Positions 36,682 to 47,101 are shown, counted from the first letter of the stretch. The stretch is 64,000 nucleotides of DNA from an uncultured Colwellia sp. (GCA_913020705.1 CAJWBY010000001.1:1-64000); one strand, 5' to 3'. Program-made: numbers and translations. Notes: generated by a model not told the origin, from the letters alone.

Positions 36682-37830
36682 ATGTTACAAGCGCCACCTC
36701 TGTCTTTATATATTCACATACCTTGGTGTGTGGAAAAATGTCCCTATTGTGATTTTAATTCCCATGCATTGAAATCTGCTGTTCCAGAGGAAGAATACGT
36801 AAAACATCTTATTGAAGATTTGGATGCAGACATTGCAAAGTTTTCACTCAGTGCTCGCCCTCTCCACACCATTTTTATTGGCGGTGGCACACCCAGTTTA
36901 TTCTCCGCTCAAGCGATAGAAAGCTTATTGACTCAAGTACTTGAACGCTTCGAACATCAAGAAGATATTGAAATAACGTTAGAAGCAAACCCTGGCACAG
37001 TAGAAGCTGAGAAATTCATTGGTTTTTTTAATGGTGGTGTATCACGGCTTTCAATAGGTGTACAAAGTTTTGAATCTGACAAACTGATCAAGTTAGGCCG
37101 TATACATGATAGCAACCAAGCTAAAAAAGCAGCAGAGTTAGCTTATTCATGTGGTATAAAAACCTTTAATTTAGATTTAATGCATGGTTTACCTCAGCAG
37201 AATATTGCTAATGCCCTTGATGATATAACTACTGCGATATCACTTAACCCAACACACTTGTCTTGGTATCAGCTAACGATTGAACCTAATACTGCTTTTC
37301 ATTCTCGTCCTCCAAAATTACCTGAAGACGAAGTTCTATGGGATATTCAAGACCAAGGTTTCGCATTACTAGCAGAAGCAGGTTATCAGCAATATGAAAT
37401 TTCAGCTTTCAGTAAGCCTGGCTTTGAATGTCAGCATAATATCAATTACTGGCAATTTGGTGACTATCTTGGCATCGGTTGTGGCTCACATGGCAAGATC
37501 ACCGATCCGGTTAGTAATAAAATATTCCGCACGATAAAGGTTAAACATCCTAAAGGTTATCTCGATACAAGTCGTCCGCACCTTGACCACTTAATAGAAG
37601 TAAGTGCAGAAGAATTACCCTTCGAATACATGATGAACAGGCTTCGGTTACATGAGTGCTTCAGTTTAGAGGAATACGAACAGAGAACAGGATTATCTAT
37701 TGAAACTATTTTACCAAACTTGCAAATAGCCAAGCAAAAAGAATTGATGATAGAAAACACTGATGGCACTTGGCAAGTCAGTAAGTTAGGTCACCGCTAC
37801 TTAAATGATTTGCTTGAGATGTTTTTATAA
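36682..37830 (+). CDS. hemW: Radical SAM heme chaperone HemW
   Basis: HemW binds and transfers heme to respiratory proteins and resembles coproporphyrinogen oxidase HemN. It has 382 residues (E. coli 378). The radical SAM CxxxCxxC is seen in PWCVEKCPYCDFNSH, followed by IFIGGGTPSLF, SIGVQSFESDKLIKLGRIHD and GFGCGSHGK-like LGIGCGSHGK. The gene is tightly joined to rdgB upstream and overlaps tadA (TAATG). Confidence 0.96.
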   Translation: MLQAPPLSLYIHIPWCVEKCPYCDFNSHALKSAVPEEEYVKHLIEDLDADIAKFSLSARPLHTIFIGGGTPSLFSAQAIESLLTQVLERFEHQEDIEITLEANPGTVEAEKFIGFFNGGVSRLSIGVQSFESDKLIKLGRIHDSNQAKKAAELAYSCGIKTFNLDLMHGLPQQNIANALDDITTAISLNPTHLSWYQLTIEPNTAFHSRPPKLPEDEVLWDIQDQGFALLAEAGYQQYEISAFSKPGFECQHNINYWQFGDYLGIGCGSHGKITDPVSNKIFRTIKVKHPKGYLDTSRPHLDHLIEVSAEELPFEYMMNRLRLHECFSLEEYEQRTGLSIETILPNLQIAKQKELMIENTDGTWQVSKLGHRYLNDLLEMFL

Positions 37831-38360
37831 TGTTAATCCTAACCAGCGAAGAACAGCAAACATTCGACAAGCAATTTATGCTTCGTGCCTTCGAGTTAGC
37901 CCAACAAGCGGAAGCCATTGACGAAATTCCTGTTGGCGCGGTGGTTGTAGCAAATAATGAAATTATTAGTGAAGGGTATAACCAATCGATTACGCTAAAC
38001 GACCCATCTGCACATGCTGAAATGGTCGCTATTCGCCAAGCAGGAGCAAAATTACAAAACTATCGTCTACTCGATTGCACTTTGTATGTAACGTTGGAGC
38101 CTTGTCCAATGTGTGCAGGCTTATTGGTTCATAGCCGAATTAAGCGTGTAGTTTATGCGACAGCAGATTTAAAAACAGGTGCAGCAGGTAGCGCCTTTAA
38201 TTTACTGTGTGATGAAAAGCATAACCATCAGATAGAATTAGATTCAGGAATTATGGCAGAAGAGTGCAGCCAATTACTTTCAGCTTTTTTTAAACGTCGA
38301 AGAGCAGAGAAGAAAGTACTAAAACAAAAAGCTAAGTTGGCATTAAAACAAACGCCTTAA
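37830..38360 (+). CDS. tadA: tRNA-specific adenosine deaminase
   Basis: TadA deaminates A34 to inosine in tRNA-Arg. It has 176 residues (E. coli 167). The zinc deaminase motifs are HAEMVAIRQA and PCPMCAGLLVHSRI. IPVGAVVVANNEII and DLKTGAAGS are also standard. Its ATG overlaps the hemW stop by one base. A 10-bp inverted repeat spans its stop and the start of the next gene. Confidence 0.96.
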   Translation: MLILTSEEQQTFDKQFMLRAFELAQQAEAIDEIPVGAVVVANNEIISEGYNQSITLNDPSAHAEMVAIRQAGAKLQNYRLLDCTLYVTLEPCPMCAGLLVHSRIKRVVYATADLKTGAAGSAFNLLCDEKHNHQIELDSGIMAEECSQLLSAFFKRRRAEKKVLKQKAKLALKQTP

Positions 38361-38406
38361 TAAAGGCTATACTTATTAAAGTTAACTCTCTGAGGAAGCC
38401 TTTATT
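38359..38406 (+). other. Inverted repeat enclosing the start of the transglycosylase gene
   Basis: The arms aataaaggct (38359-38368) and agcctttatt (38397-38406) are perfect complements with 28 nt between. The right arm covers the end of the gaggaag ribosome site and the TTG start at 38405, so a hairpin here could restrain translation or end tadA transcription. Confidence 0.4.
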
Positions 38407-39013
38407 GAAACCAGTTTTATATGTGTTTTTACTATTATATGGTATTGCTCATTCTGTTACTGCCAATGATGAAGCAAAAGTTTACCAATACAAATCATCC
38501 AATGGGATCAGTTCCTTTTCTGACATTCCTCCAATAAACACCAGCTTTCAACAATTACGTATTGGTTGTTTTGCTTGTAAGTTGCATTCAATGGTGGATT
38601 GGCATAACACACGGTTATTCCTTACGCATTTTAATAAAACGATCAATCAGCAAGCACAACTCTATAAAATTGATCCCGCTCTCATCAGAGCAATCATTCA
38701 TGCGGAGTCACATTTTGATCCATCAGCATTATCTAAAACGGGTGCACAAGGTTTAATGCAATTAATGCCTGCAACGGCAAAAGAATTAGGGGTGAAAGAC
38801 TCATTTAATGCGAAACAAAATATTCAAGCAGGAAGTAAACATTTAGCACGTTTAATAAGAAAGTATGGCGGAAATGTCACGTTAGTTTCAGCGGCCTATA
38901 ACGCAGGTGAAGGTGCAGTAAAAAGATATAAAGGGGTGCCCCCTTACCCTGAAACCAAGGTTTATGTAGAACGCATAAAGATTTTACATAATCGTTATTT
39001 ATCTAATATTTAA
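38405..39013 (+). CDS. Exported lytic transglycosylase (SLT domain) with DUF4124-like N-terminus
   Basis: A 202-residue periplasmic protein. The signal peptide is MKPVLYVFLLLYGIAHSVTAN. A short DUF4124-like segment (KVYQYKSSNGISSFSDIPP) follows, then an SLT domain with the catalytic Glu in IIHAESHFDPSALSKTGAQG, LMQLMPATAKELGV and VSAAYNAGEGAVKRY. It likely cleaves peptidoglycan glycan strands. It starts with TTG at 38405 behind gaggaag. It is smaller than Slt70 and may act in cell-wall opening for an envelope machine. Confidence 0.88.
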   Translation: MKPVLYVFLLLYGIAHSVTANDEAKVYQYKSSNGISSFSDIPPINTSFQQLRIGCFACKLHSMVDWHNTRLFLTHFNKTINQQAQLYKIDPALIRAIIHAESHFDPSALSKTGAQGLMQLMPATAKELGVKDSFNAKQNIQAGSKHLARLIRKYGGNVTLVSAAYNAGEGAVKRYKGVPPYPETKVYVERIKILHNRYLSNI

Positions 39014-39015
39014 GT

Positions 39016-39504
39016 TTACTCAGTACTTTGTCCCTTATTGTACCAACGAATAAGTTCTTTTTGATCAGCAGGTGCATCTTCACCATTTGCTATTTTACTG
39101 AGCGCTTGTTTCGATAATAATTGCTCAACTTTATCTTCAATCTTGCTGAGTGCACTGTAAAAAGCAGCTGTTTCATCATCAGTTAACACACTTTCTAGTT
39201 CTCTTGAGCGCAATTCCATAGCGGCCGTTAGTTTAACGTAAATGTCTTTTCCTTTTTCATTTAGTGCCAATATTTTAATGTTTTTACTTTGTTTATCTCG
39301 ACGAATATCGATTAAATTTTTCTTATCTAGCGCTTTTACTGCTCGACTTACATTATATGAATCAATGCGAGATTGGTAAGCAATATCAGCTGAATTTATG
39401 GGCATATACGAACCAATGTTTAATAAAACTCTCATTTCTCTAGGCTCTAAATCACATAGTTCACGGATTTTCCAATCTCGATTTAAAGCCAATAAATTAC
39501 TCAC
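39016..39504 (-). CDS. MarR family transcriptional regulator; true start probably upstream
   Basis: A winged-helix repressor-type regulator, 162 residues from GTG 39504. The wHTH is EPREMRVLLNIGSYMPINSA with SRAVKALDKKNLIDIRRDKQS. In frame upstream of the GTG there are 38 more open codons that read on into family-like sequence (EIAEPLDLTTHLPFRVAVV), closely matching the first MarR helix. No ATG, GTG or TTG exists there before the stop at 39619-39621; ATT at 39606 is a possible start. The gene follows the deiodinase-like gene and ends 3 bp after the transglycosylase stop, convergent with it. Confidence 0.88.
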   Translation of the reverse strand: MSNLLALNRDWKIRELCDLEPREMRVLLNIGSYMPINSADIAYQSRIDSYNVSRAVKALDKKNLIDIRRDKQSKNIKILALNEKGKDIYVKLTAAMELRSRELESVLTDDETAAFYSALSKIEDKVEQLLSKQALSKIANGEDAPADQKELIRWYNKGQSTE

Positions 39505-39797
39505 AACAGCAACCCTAAAAGGTAGATGCGTTGTTAAATCTAATGGCTCAGCTATTTCTTGCGTTAGAGTGAAAGCCTTACTTCTGGCTGATTTAGTAAT
39601 AGGAATCTCTGCGGGAAATTAAGTATTGTTTGCTACTTTATCATTAACGTTAAGTAAATAACACGGAACAAATATAAGAGACAATAATGATAAATATAAG
39701 ATACACAACCAAAGGTTTTGTTATAGATAAAAATTATCGTCTTCGTATTAAGCTAGGTAAATCAGATTAAAATCATTACTTCCTTACAATTTGTTAA

Positions 39798-40472
39798 TTA
39801 CAAAAAAGTGGCAATTTCATTAATTGGTTTCTTAACTTGAGCATGATTTGGAACCGTCGCATCATGACTTGGATACCCAGTAATAAGTAACATGTAAGCG
39901 CGATCGTTTTCAGGTCGTCCGCAGACTTTACTTAAAAAAGACATGGGTTTAGGCGTATGTGTTAGCGTAACTAAACCTGATGTATGTAAGGCGTTAATTA
40001 AAAAGCCTGTCGCAATTCCAACAGACTCATGCACGTAATAGTTGGTATTCTTTTCTTCAGAACTTATACCACCTTTCTTTTGGCTAAAAATAGCAATAAG
40101 CCATGGAGCATTTTCTAAATAAGGCTTATTGGCGTCTGTTCCAAGGGCTTTCAAAGCCCCTAACCATTCTTCCCCTGCTCGACCTTCATAGAAGCCACGT
40201 TCATGGTATTCGGCTTGTTCTCTAATTTGCTTTTTAATGTCGCTACTATGTACCGCTACAAAATGCCAAGGTTGATGATTAGCGCCACTGGGCGCAGTTG
40301 CCGCGGCTTTAATACAGTTCTCAATAATTTCTTTAGGTACCGGTCGGTCACTAAAACTACGAATACTATGACGACGTTTTATATCAAGATAAAAATCCTC
40401 AGATCGTGAGACCATTTCTTCTACTGGGTATTCAATATAATCATTAAGCGGGGTTGAGTCGTGGTCTTGCAT
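39798..40472 (-). CDS. Iodotyrosine deiodinase-like nitroreductase
   Basis: A 224-residue FMN nitroreductase fold of the iodotyrosine deiodinase (IYD) branch. RRHSIRSFSDRPVP and ATAPSGANHQPWHFV are the N-terminal FMN blocks. An ungapped alignment to human IYD (from memory) places Glu91, Tyr95 and Lys116 on the three lid residues that bind the halotyrosine zwitterion, and Thr173 near flavin N5. The end YPSHDATVP matches IYD YPSKEATVP. It likely removes halogen from halotyrosines reductively. ATG 40472 is preferred; an earlier start at 40517 falls inside a 42-bp palindromic operator. Confidence 0.9.
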   Translation of the reverse strand: MQDHDSTPLNDYIEYPVEEMVSRSEDFYLDIKRRHSIRSFSDRPVPKEIIENCIKAAATAPSGANHQPWHFVAVHSSDIKKQIREQAEYHERGFYEGRAGEEWLGALKALGTDANKPYLENAPWLIAIFSQKKGGISSEEKNTNYYVHESVGIATGFLINALHTSGLVTLTHTPKPMSFLSKVCGRPENDRAYMLLITGYPSHDATVPNHAQVKKPINEIATFL

Positions 40473-40512
40473 AGATACTTCATCCTTTTTACTGCTAATA
40501 GTGAAAGGATAT

Positions 40513-40554
40513 AACACTCAAAAGATATTGCAAGTGCAATATCTTTTGAGTGTT
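40513..40554 (-). promoter_or_regulatory. 42-bp palindromic operator before the deiodinase-like gene
   Basis: The arms aacactcaaaagatattgca (40513-40532) and tgcaatatcttttgagtgtt (40535-40554) are perfect 20-bp complements around the 2-bp centre ag. On the minus strand TTGCAC at its centre and TGTTAT 17 bp later form a plausible -35/-10 pair, so a bound dimer would block polymerase. The inner 22 bp recur before the AhpD-like gene. Confidence 0.85.
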
Positions 40555-40612
40555 AAATTAAAGCATAAACGTTAGATTCATTCACTTAATCAATAAATAA
40601 TGGAATAGAATC

Positions 40613-40637
40613 AAAAAAGACGCCGAAGCGTCTTTTT
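40613..40637 (-). terminator. Terminator after purL
   Basis: The stem aaaaagacgc (40614-40623) and gcgtcttttt (40628-40637) has a cgaa loop. It is a strong, largely bidirectional intrinsic terminator 25 bp past the purL stop. Confidence 0.9.
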
Positions 40638-40661
40638 AAAGGGTATAAACTTAATTACCGA

Positions 40662-43600
40662 TTAACCAATAAATGCACGTGCATTACGGAACATGCGTAC
40701 CCAAGGTGAATCTTCTTGCCATTCATCTGGATGCCATGAGTTAGCTACTGTTCTAAATACACGTTCAGGATGTGGCATCATAATAGTAACACGGCCATCT
40801 GTCGTTGTTAGTGCAGTAATACCGTCAGGCGAACCGTTCGGATTAGCTGGATACGTTTCAGTAACTTGACCATAGTTATCAACATAACGCATTGAAACTG
40901 TACCTGAATCGTTCGCTTCGCCTATAGCTTCTTCAGAGCTAAACTCTGCATGACCTTCACCGTGAGAAACAGCGATAGGCATACGAGAACCTTCCATACC
41001 TTTAAACAATACTGATGGGCTTTCTTGTATTTCAACTAATGAGAAACGTGCTTCAAAACGTTCTGATTTATTTTGTACAAAGTGTGGCCATGCTTCTGAG
41101 CCAGGAATAATTTCTTTCAGGTTAGACAACATTTGACAACCATTACAAACACCTAATGTGAATGTATTTTCGCGTTCGAAGAATGCAGTAAACATTGCTT
41201 TAGCATCTTTGTTGAATAATATTGATTTTGCCCAACCTTCGCCTGCGCCTAATACGTCACCGTAAGAGAAACCACCACAAGCCACTAAACCATTGAAATC
41301 GGCTAAGTCAGTTCGACCAGATAAAATATCAGACATGTGAACGTCAATCGCAACAAAGCCAGCACGGTCAAATGCAGCTGCCATTTCAACATGCGAGTTA
41401 ACACCCTGCTCACGTAAAATAGCAATCTTAGGATTAGAGCCTTTAAGCGCATCTTGTGCGATTAACTTAGCAACGATATCTTCATTGATATCAAAAGTAA
41501 GCTCTGCACTCAAACCTGGATCTTCAGTATCGAATTTAACGTCATGTTCTTGCTGAGCACATTCTGGGTTATCACGAAGTGACTGCATTCTGTAAGTTGT
41601 TTGTGCCCAAGTTGTACGGTAATACGTACGAGAGTTTTCAAGTACAACCTCACCATCACGACTAAAGCGTAATGTATCTTCGTTATTGATACGACCAATA
41701 TCAGTACAACAATCTAAAATGCCATATTCTGCTAAAATCGCGTTAACAGCATCAGCATCGTTTTCACGAATTTGAATGACAGCACCCAATTCTTCGTTGA
41801 ACAATACGTCTATGTCATTACCAGAAGTAGACGTAAATTCAGTTAAATTAATGTCTACACCGGTGTGACCTGCAAAAGCCATTTCCACAACAGTCGTAAA
41901 TAAACCACCATCTGAAATATCGTGATAAGCAATAAGCTTTTCGTCACGAACAAGTGTTTGCATAGCGTTGAAGAAACCTTTTAGTGTTTCAGGGCTATCA
42001 ACATCTGGCGTTTCGTTGCCAAGATGCTTATATACCTGCGCTAAACATGAGCCACCTAAACGTTGTTTACCTTTTGATAAATCAATAGAAACAATTCGGG
42101 TATCGCCTTGATCTATTCTTAACTCAGGCGTTACGGTTTTACGAATATCTTCAACAGCACCAAAAGCTGTAATGATTAATGACATCGGCGAAGTCACTGA
42201 CTTCTCTACAACACCAGCGTCAGTATTTTCAGACCACTTAGTTTTCATCGACATTGAATCTTTGCCAACAGGAATTGTTAAACCTAGTGCTGGACAAAGT
42301 TCTTCACCGATGGCCTTAACCGCTTCGTATAAACCAGCGTCTTCACCAGGGTGACCCGCTGGAGACATCCAGTTAGCCGACAATTTAATACGGTTCAAAT
42401 CACCAATATCTGTACCAGCAATGTTGGTTAAAGACTCAGCGACAGCTAAACGAGCAGAAGCGCCGAAATTCAATAAAGCAACCGGCGTACGTTCACCTAA
42501 AGACATCGCTTCACCATGATAAGAATCAAGAGCAGAAGCAGTAACACCACAATCAGCTACGGGTACTTGCCAAGGGCCGACCATTTGGTCACGATTAACC
42601 ATACCCGTTACCGAACGGTCACCAATGGTAATTAAGAAGGTTTTTTCTGCAACTGTCGGTAAAGATAAAATACGATCTGCAGCATCAGCTAACGTAATAT
42701 TAGCTAAAGAGAATTTATCTCCTTCAGTTTGTTCAGTTGCTACGTCTTTGAATATTTTAGGTGTTTTACCTAATAAAACATCAAGCGGTAAATCAATTGG
42801 CGTATCTAATTTATCGTTACCTTCAAAATGTGAATCGGTAACGGTTAAGTGATTTTCTTCAGTCGCACGACCAACAACAGCGTACGGTGCACGTTCACGA
42901 TGACAAATTTTCTCGAACGTCGCTAAATTTTTGTCTGATACGGCAATAACATAACGTTCTTGAGATTCATTACACCAAATTTCATGAGGTGCCATACTGC
43001 GTTCATCGTTAGGTACATTGCGCAGTTCAAAAACACCACCACGGCCGCCATCAGCAACTAATTCAGGAAAAGCATTTGATAAACCACCAGCTCCCACATC
43101 ATGAATAAAAGCGATTGGATTTTCTTCGCCTAACTGCCAACACTTATCGATAACTTCTTGACAACGACGTTCCATTTCAGGATTTTCACGCTGTACAGAA
43201 GCAAAATCTAAACTTTCAGCTGATTGGCCTGATGCCATTGAAGAAGCAGCACCGCCACCTAAACCAATGTTCATTGCTGGGCCACCAAGAGCAATCAGGT
43301 TAGCGCCAACGATAATTTCACGCTTTTGAACATGTTCGTCACGAATGTTACCTAAACCACCGGCAAGCATAATCGGCTTATGGTAACCACGTACTTCAAC
43401 ACCGTTAAAAGAATTAACTTCTTCTTCGTAAGTACGGAAGTAACCTAAAATTGCTGGACGACCAAACTCATTGTTAAATGCCGCACCACCTAAAGGACCT
43501 TCCATCATTATGTCTAATGCTGACACGATACGACCCGGCTTACCGAAATCGGTTTCCCAAGGTTGTACAAAGTTAGGAATACGTAAATTTGATACTGAAA

Positions 43601-44612
43601 ACCCAACTAAACCGGCTTTAGGTTTTGAACCAATACCTGTTGCGCCTTCATCACGAATCTCACCACCCGAACCTGTAGCAGCACCTGGGTAAGGAGAAAT
43701 AGCTGTTGGATGATTGTGTGTTTCAACCTTCATTAATATTTGAATATCTTCATGGTGGTATCCATAAACATTCGTTTCGGGATTTGGGAAGAAACGACCA
43801 CCTTTATTACCCACCATAACCGCTGCATTATCTTTATATGCACTCAGTACATAGTCTGGATTAATTTCATGAGTGTTACGGATCATTTTAAATAATGATT
43901 TTGGCTGTTTTACACCATCGATAGTCCAATCAGCGTTGAATATTTTATGACGACAATGTTCAGAGTTTGCTTGCGCGAACATATAAAGTTCGATGTCGTG
44001 TGGATTACGACCTAATTTGGTAAAGTTTTCGAATAAGTAATTAACTTCGTCATCAGCTAAGGCTAAACCTAATTCAACATTTGCAGTGACTAATGCATTT
44101 TTACCACCATTTTCAATATCAATAGCGGTTAATTCGCCTGGCTCAGCCGTAGCAAATAAAGACGTTGTTTCTGATATTTCAGTAAAGACGACTTCCATCA
44201 TACGATCTGAAATTAAATTATTAAGCTGAACTTGCTGATCTTCACTCAAGTTTTCGCTAGAGATGTAATAAGCAATACCACGTTCTAAACGAGTAACTTT
44301 AGCTAAACCACAGTTATGTGCGATATCTGTCGACTTTGATGACCAAGGAGAAATAGTACCCGGACGCGGAGTTACTAATAAGAACTGACCTACTGGTTCA
44401 TGTTCTTCAATGGTAGGCCCATACTTAAGAAGCTGTTGTAAGACTTGAAACTCTTCGTCGTTAAGTTCTGCTGAGATATGCGCAAAATGCGTAAATTCAG
44501 CATAAATTTCTGAAACAGGAAGTTGTAATTCAGCACATTGAGCTAATAATTTTTTAACTCTAAAGTCTGAAAGTGCCGGAGCACCGCGAAGGGTTTTCAT
44601 CAACATCGTCAT
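40662..44612 (-). CDS. purL: Phosphoribosylformylglycinamidine synthase
   Basis: PurL converts FGAR to FGAM with glutamine and ATP in purine synthesis. The large single-chain form has about 1316 residues (E. coli 1295). It starts [22 protein letters not shown], near the E. coli N-terminus. FGAM-synthase blocks include [45 protein letters not shown] (given in parts) and [16 protein letters not shown]. The C-terminal glutaminase has [12 protein letters not shown] with the nucleophile Cys and [11 protein letters not shown] 44612 is preferred to GTG 44624. It is divergent from mltF, as in E. coli. Confidence 0.97.
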   Translation of the reverse strand: MTMLMKTLRGAPALSDFRVKKLLAQCAELQLPVSEIYAEFTHFAHISAELNDEEFQVLQQLLKYGPTIEEHEPVGQFLLVTPRPGTISPWSSKSTDIAHNCGLAKVTRLERGIAYYISSENLSEDQQVQLNNLISDRMMEVVFTEISETTSLFATAEPGELTAIDIENGGKNALVTANVELGLALADDEVNYLFENFTKLGRNPHDIELYMFAQANSEHCRHKIFNADWTIDGVKQPKSLFKMIRNTHEINPDYVLSAYKDNAAVMVGNKGGRFFPNPETNVYGYHHEDIQILMKVETHNHPTAISPYPGAATGSGGEIRDEGATGIGSKPKAGLVGFSVSNLRIPNFVQPWETDFGKPGRIVSALDIMMEGPLGGAAFNNEFGRPAILGYFRTYEEEVNSFNGVEVRGYHKPIMLAGGLGNIRDEHVQKREIIVGANLIALGGPAMNIGLGGGAASSMASGQSAESLDFASVQRENPEMERRCQEVIDKCWQLGEENPIAFIHDVGAGGLSNAFPELVADGGRGGVFELRNVPNDERSMAPHEIWCNESQERYVIAVSDKNLATFEKICHRERAPYAVVGRATEENHLTVTDSHFEGNDKLDTPIDLPLDVLLGKTPKIFKDVATEQTEGDKFSLANITLADAADRILSLPTVAEKTFLITIGDRSVTGMVNRDQMVGPWQVPVADCGVTASALDSYHGEAMSLGERTPVALLNFGASARLAVAESLTNIAGTDIGDLNRIKLSANWMSPAGHPGEDAGLYEAVKAIGEELCPALGLTIPVGKDSMSMKTKWSENTDAGVVEKSVTSPMSLIITAFGAVEDIRKTVTPELRIDQGDTRIVSIDLSKGKQRLGGSCLAQVYKHLGNETPDVDSPETLKGFFNAMQTLVRDEKLIAYHDISDGGLFTTVVEMAFAGHTGVDINLTEFTSTSGNDIDVLFNEELGAVIQIRENDADAVNAILAEYGILDCCTDIGRINNEDTLRFSRDGEVVLENSRTYYRTTWAQTTYRMQSLRDNPECAQQEHDVKFDTEDPGLSAELTFDINEDIVAKLIAQDALKGSNPKIAILREQGVNSHVEMAAAFDRAGFVAIDVHMSDILSGRTDLADFNGLVACGGFSYGDVLGAGEGWAKSILFNKDAKAMFTAFFERENTFTLGVCNGCQMLSNLKEIIPGSEAWPHFVQNKSERFEARFSLVEIQESPSVLFKGMEGSRMPIAVSHGEGHAEFSSEEAIGEANDSGTVSMRYVDNYGQVTETYPANPNGSPDGITALTTTDGRVTIMMPHPERVFRTVANSWHPDEWQEDSPWVRMFRNARAFIG

Positions 44613-44802
44613 AAACGTAATCACCAGTTTAGTTTTATTTTTGCCACATTCAGTGTCAAAAATAATGGAAGAAAAAATCGCGCGTATTATAATTGATATT
44701 AAGGGTTTTGATAAGCCTTAAAAGGCTAACTTCAAAAGTTAATCGCTATAATTCATAAAAAGTACTTTGAATAAAACGGGAATCACGACACAATGATATT
44801 CG

Positions 44803-46230
44803 ATGATAAAATTAAATTTTAAAATAGCTAAAAAAATCAGCAAGTTTGCAAGCTTACTTTTCATAAGCGTTTTTTTACTATTCGGCTGTCAGCCTAAAGA
44901 AAAAAATGCCAGTTTGCAGCGAATAATTGAACGCGGCTATATTTCCGTGGGTACAATTTATGGCCTGACAAGTTATTACCTCGAAGCAGAGGGCCCTGCT
45001 GGATTTGAATATGAATTGGTCAGAAAGTATGCCGACACTTTAGGCGTAGAATTAAAAGTTGTACCAAGTTACAGCCTTGAGGAACTCTTTAATAAATTAG
45101 ACAGCGGCGAAGTCGATATTCTCGCAGCAGGTTTGGCTGTTACCAACAAAAGACGTCAACAGTATAATTTCTCGCCTAGTTACGACAACATTAGCCAAAA
45201 GCTTGTTTTCAAACAAGGTGGGATCCGTCCACGAAAATTAAAAGATTTAACAGGTAATCTTCTCATCATGGCGCATTCAAGTCATGAAGAAAACTTAGTC
45301 CAATTAAAAGAAAACAACAGTGAATTAAATTGGCAAGCTAGTGATGAGTTTGATAGTGAAGAACTCTTGTTAAAAGTGTTAGCAGAAGAAATAGACTATA
45401 CCATTATCGACAGTAACACCCTCGCGGTTAATCGCCGCTATTACCCTGAAATAAGTATTGGCTTCACAATAAAAAAATCACAACCGGTGGCTTGGGCGGT
45501 TAAAAAGAATAACGATCAGTCAATTTATGCGAGTCTCATAGAGTTTTTTGGCAAAGTACATCACGACGGTACATTACTCGCCCTTGATGACAAATACTAT
45601 GGTCATGTTGAAGAATTCAACTATGTTGATACGCGTGAGTTTATCAAAGCAGTAGAAAAGAAATTACCAAAATATCAACCACTTTTTGAAAAGTATGGTC
45701 AAGACCTTGATTGGCGCTTACTTGCAGCGATTAGTTATCAAGAATCTCATTGGAAGCCTCATGCACGCTCTTATACCGGTGTGCGAGGCATGATGATGTT
45801 AACATTGCCAACAGCAAAACAAATGGGGATAAAAAGCCGGTTAGATGCTGAACAAAGTATTCGTGGCGGTGCAAAATACTTCAAACAAATGATAGATAGA
45901 ATGCCTGACAGAGTCCCCTTTCCTGATAGATTATGGTTCGCCCTTGCCTCATATAATATTGGCTTAGGTCACTTGAACGACGCGCGTAAAATTACAGAAA
46001 AACTAGGTGGTGACCCCGATAGATGGGTAGAAGTTAAAGATCGTTTACCTTTATTGAAACAAAAAAAATATTATAAATTTACAAGGTATGGTTATGCGCG
46101 TGGTGATGAAGCAGTAAATTATGTTGAAAATATCAGACGTTATTACGATACTCTCGCCTGGATGGATAACAAGTCCAAAGAAAGTGTACTTCCACCTTCA
46201 GAAATAGAAACAGTCACGATTACAGAATAA
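44803..46230 (+). CDS. mltF: Membrane-bound lytic murein transglycosylase F
   Basis: MltF is an outer membrane lipoprotein that cleaves peptidoglycan and carries a regulatory binding domain. It has 475 residues (E. coli about 518). The lipobox is FLLFGC (Cys about 29). A family 3 solute-binding-like domain follows ([18 protein letters not shown] to about 260). The C-terminal SLT domain has [18 protein letters not shown] (catalytic Glu), [18 protein letters not shown] and [16 protein letters not shown]. It is divergent from purL, conserved with E. coli. Confidence 0.95.
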   Translation: MIKLNFKIAKKISKFASLLFISVFLLFGCQPKEKNASLQRIIERGYISVGTIYGLTSYYLEAEGPAGFEYELVRKYADTLGVELKVVPSYSLEELFNKLDSGEVDILAAGLAVTNKRRQQYNFSPSYDNISQKLVFKQGGIRPRKLKDLTGNLLIMAHSSHEENLVQLKENNSELNWQASDEFDSEELLLKVLAEEIDYTIIDSNTLAVNRRYYPEISIGFTIKKSQPVAWAVKKNNDQSIYASLIEFFGKVHHDGTLLALDDKYYGHVEEFNYVDTREFIKAVEKKLPKYQPLFEKYGQDLDWRLLAAISYQESHWKPHARSYTGVRGMMMLTLPTAKQMGIKSRLDAEQSIRGGAKYFKQMIDRMPDRVPFPDRLWFALASYNIGLGHLNDARKITEKLGGDPDRWVEVKDRLPLLKQKKYYKFTRYGYARGDEAVNYVENIRRYYDTLAWMDNKSKESVLPPSEIETVTITE

Positions 46231-46314
46231 ACGCTGCTAGCTGATAAATTGTCATAAAAATGCAACAAAGTTTAGTAATACTCAATCAACAAACAACTTT
46301 ACTGTAGAGATAGC

Positions 46315-46431
46315 ATGAACAATAGAATCAGACGACAAGTACAAAGCACACACAGAAAAAGACAACTGCAGCGCCAGAAGCAGAAAATAAACACAAGACG
46401 CCTAGCGCTATTTTTAACTGAAAACCAATAA
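46315..46431 (+). CDS. Possible small, very basic protein (38 aa)
   Basis: A 38-codon frame, starting MNNRIRRQVQSTHRKRQLQ, with about 12 Arg/Lys residues and only one acidic residue near the end. A weak ribosome site (tagaga) is 5 nt upstream. It lies between mltF and the AhpD-like gene, and a perfect inverted repeat (46418-46453) overlaps its end. I cannot name a family. It could be a short nucleic-acid-binding protein or chance. Confidence 0.35.
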   Translation: MNNRIRRQVQSTHRKRQLQRQKQKINTRRLALFLTENQ

Positions 46432-46453
46432 ACTATCGAATACTGGTTTTCAG
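46418..46453. terminator. Inverted repeat between mltF region and AhpD-like gene
   Basis: The arms ctgaaaacca (46418-46427) and tggttttcag (46444-46453) form a perfect 10-bp stem with a 16-nt loop between convergent units. There is no strong T-run, so it is terminator-like rather than certain. Confidence 0.5.
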
Positions 46454-46463
46454 CGGTAACACG

Positions 46464-47054
46464 TTAAATATGTTTACCACGCGTCCATGCCGAGTTTGAT
46501 AACAAGCGTTCGCCAGCATCAACGGCTCCTGTTTCCATGGTTGTTCCCATTGAGTCATTCCAACGATTTAAATAACCAAATAAAGATATAACGCCAAGAA
46601 TTTCTACAATTTCACCATCATCCCAATACTTATGAAGTTCTGTAGAAATATTATCATCAACAGCATTAGGCACACTTGACGCTGCAAGTGCAAATTCAAA
46701 AGCTGCTTTCTCTCCTGCACTGTACATTTCACTTTCTCTAAATGACCAAATATTAGCGAGTCGCTCATCAGTGCCACCATAGCGCTCGGCCGCTAAAATA
46801 GTATGTGCTTCACAATATCGACACCCAGTATTGGCACTGGTAATGTAGCCAACTAACCGTTTTTGCTCAGCCGTAACACTGCCATCATTTGCCATAACCG
46901 CCATATTCAAATTTATAAAAGCCTTAGCAATCGCTGGGCGACGCTGCATGGTTAAGACACTGTTTGGGCAAAAACCTAATGTTTCATTAAAGAAACGTGC
47001 TAACTCGGTAACTTCTTCATTTTCTTCTGTCGATAGCGGGGTAACTAATGGCAT
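46464..47054 (-). CDS. AhpD-like carboxymuconolactone decarboxylase-family protein
   Basis: A 196-residue all-helical protein of the CMD/AhpD superfamily. The redox motif is TGCRYCEAHT (Cys78, Cys81, His84), as in peroxidase-related members that reduce alkyl hydroperoxides. The N-terminus (VTELARFFNETLGFCPNSVLTM) is also typical. Its start is 48 bp from a 36-bp palindrome carrying its predicted -35 box. It is divergent from gpx-ohrR, so it probably belongs to a peroxide-defence set. The exact substrate is not known. Confidence 0.85.
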   Translation of the reverse strand: MPLVTPLSTEENEEVTELARFFNETLGFCPNSVLTMQRRPAIAKAFINLNMAVMANDGSVTAEQKRLVGYITSANTGCRYCEAHTILAAERYGGTDERLANIWSFRESEMYSAGEKAAFEFALAASSVPNAVDDNISTELHKYWDDGEIVEILGVISLFGYLNRWNDSMGTTMETGAVDAGERLLSNSAWTRGKHI

Positions 47055-47101
47055 ATTAATTTCCAGTTATTAGTAATATTTATGGATAGTAAGATCAATA
47101 T

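Noticed and set aside
40473..40517. Longer start of the deiodinase-like gene at 40517
   Set aside because: It would overlap the palindromic operator and the predicted promoter; ATG 40472 aligns with IYD N-termini.
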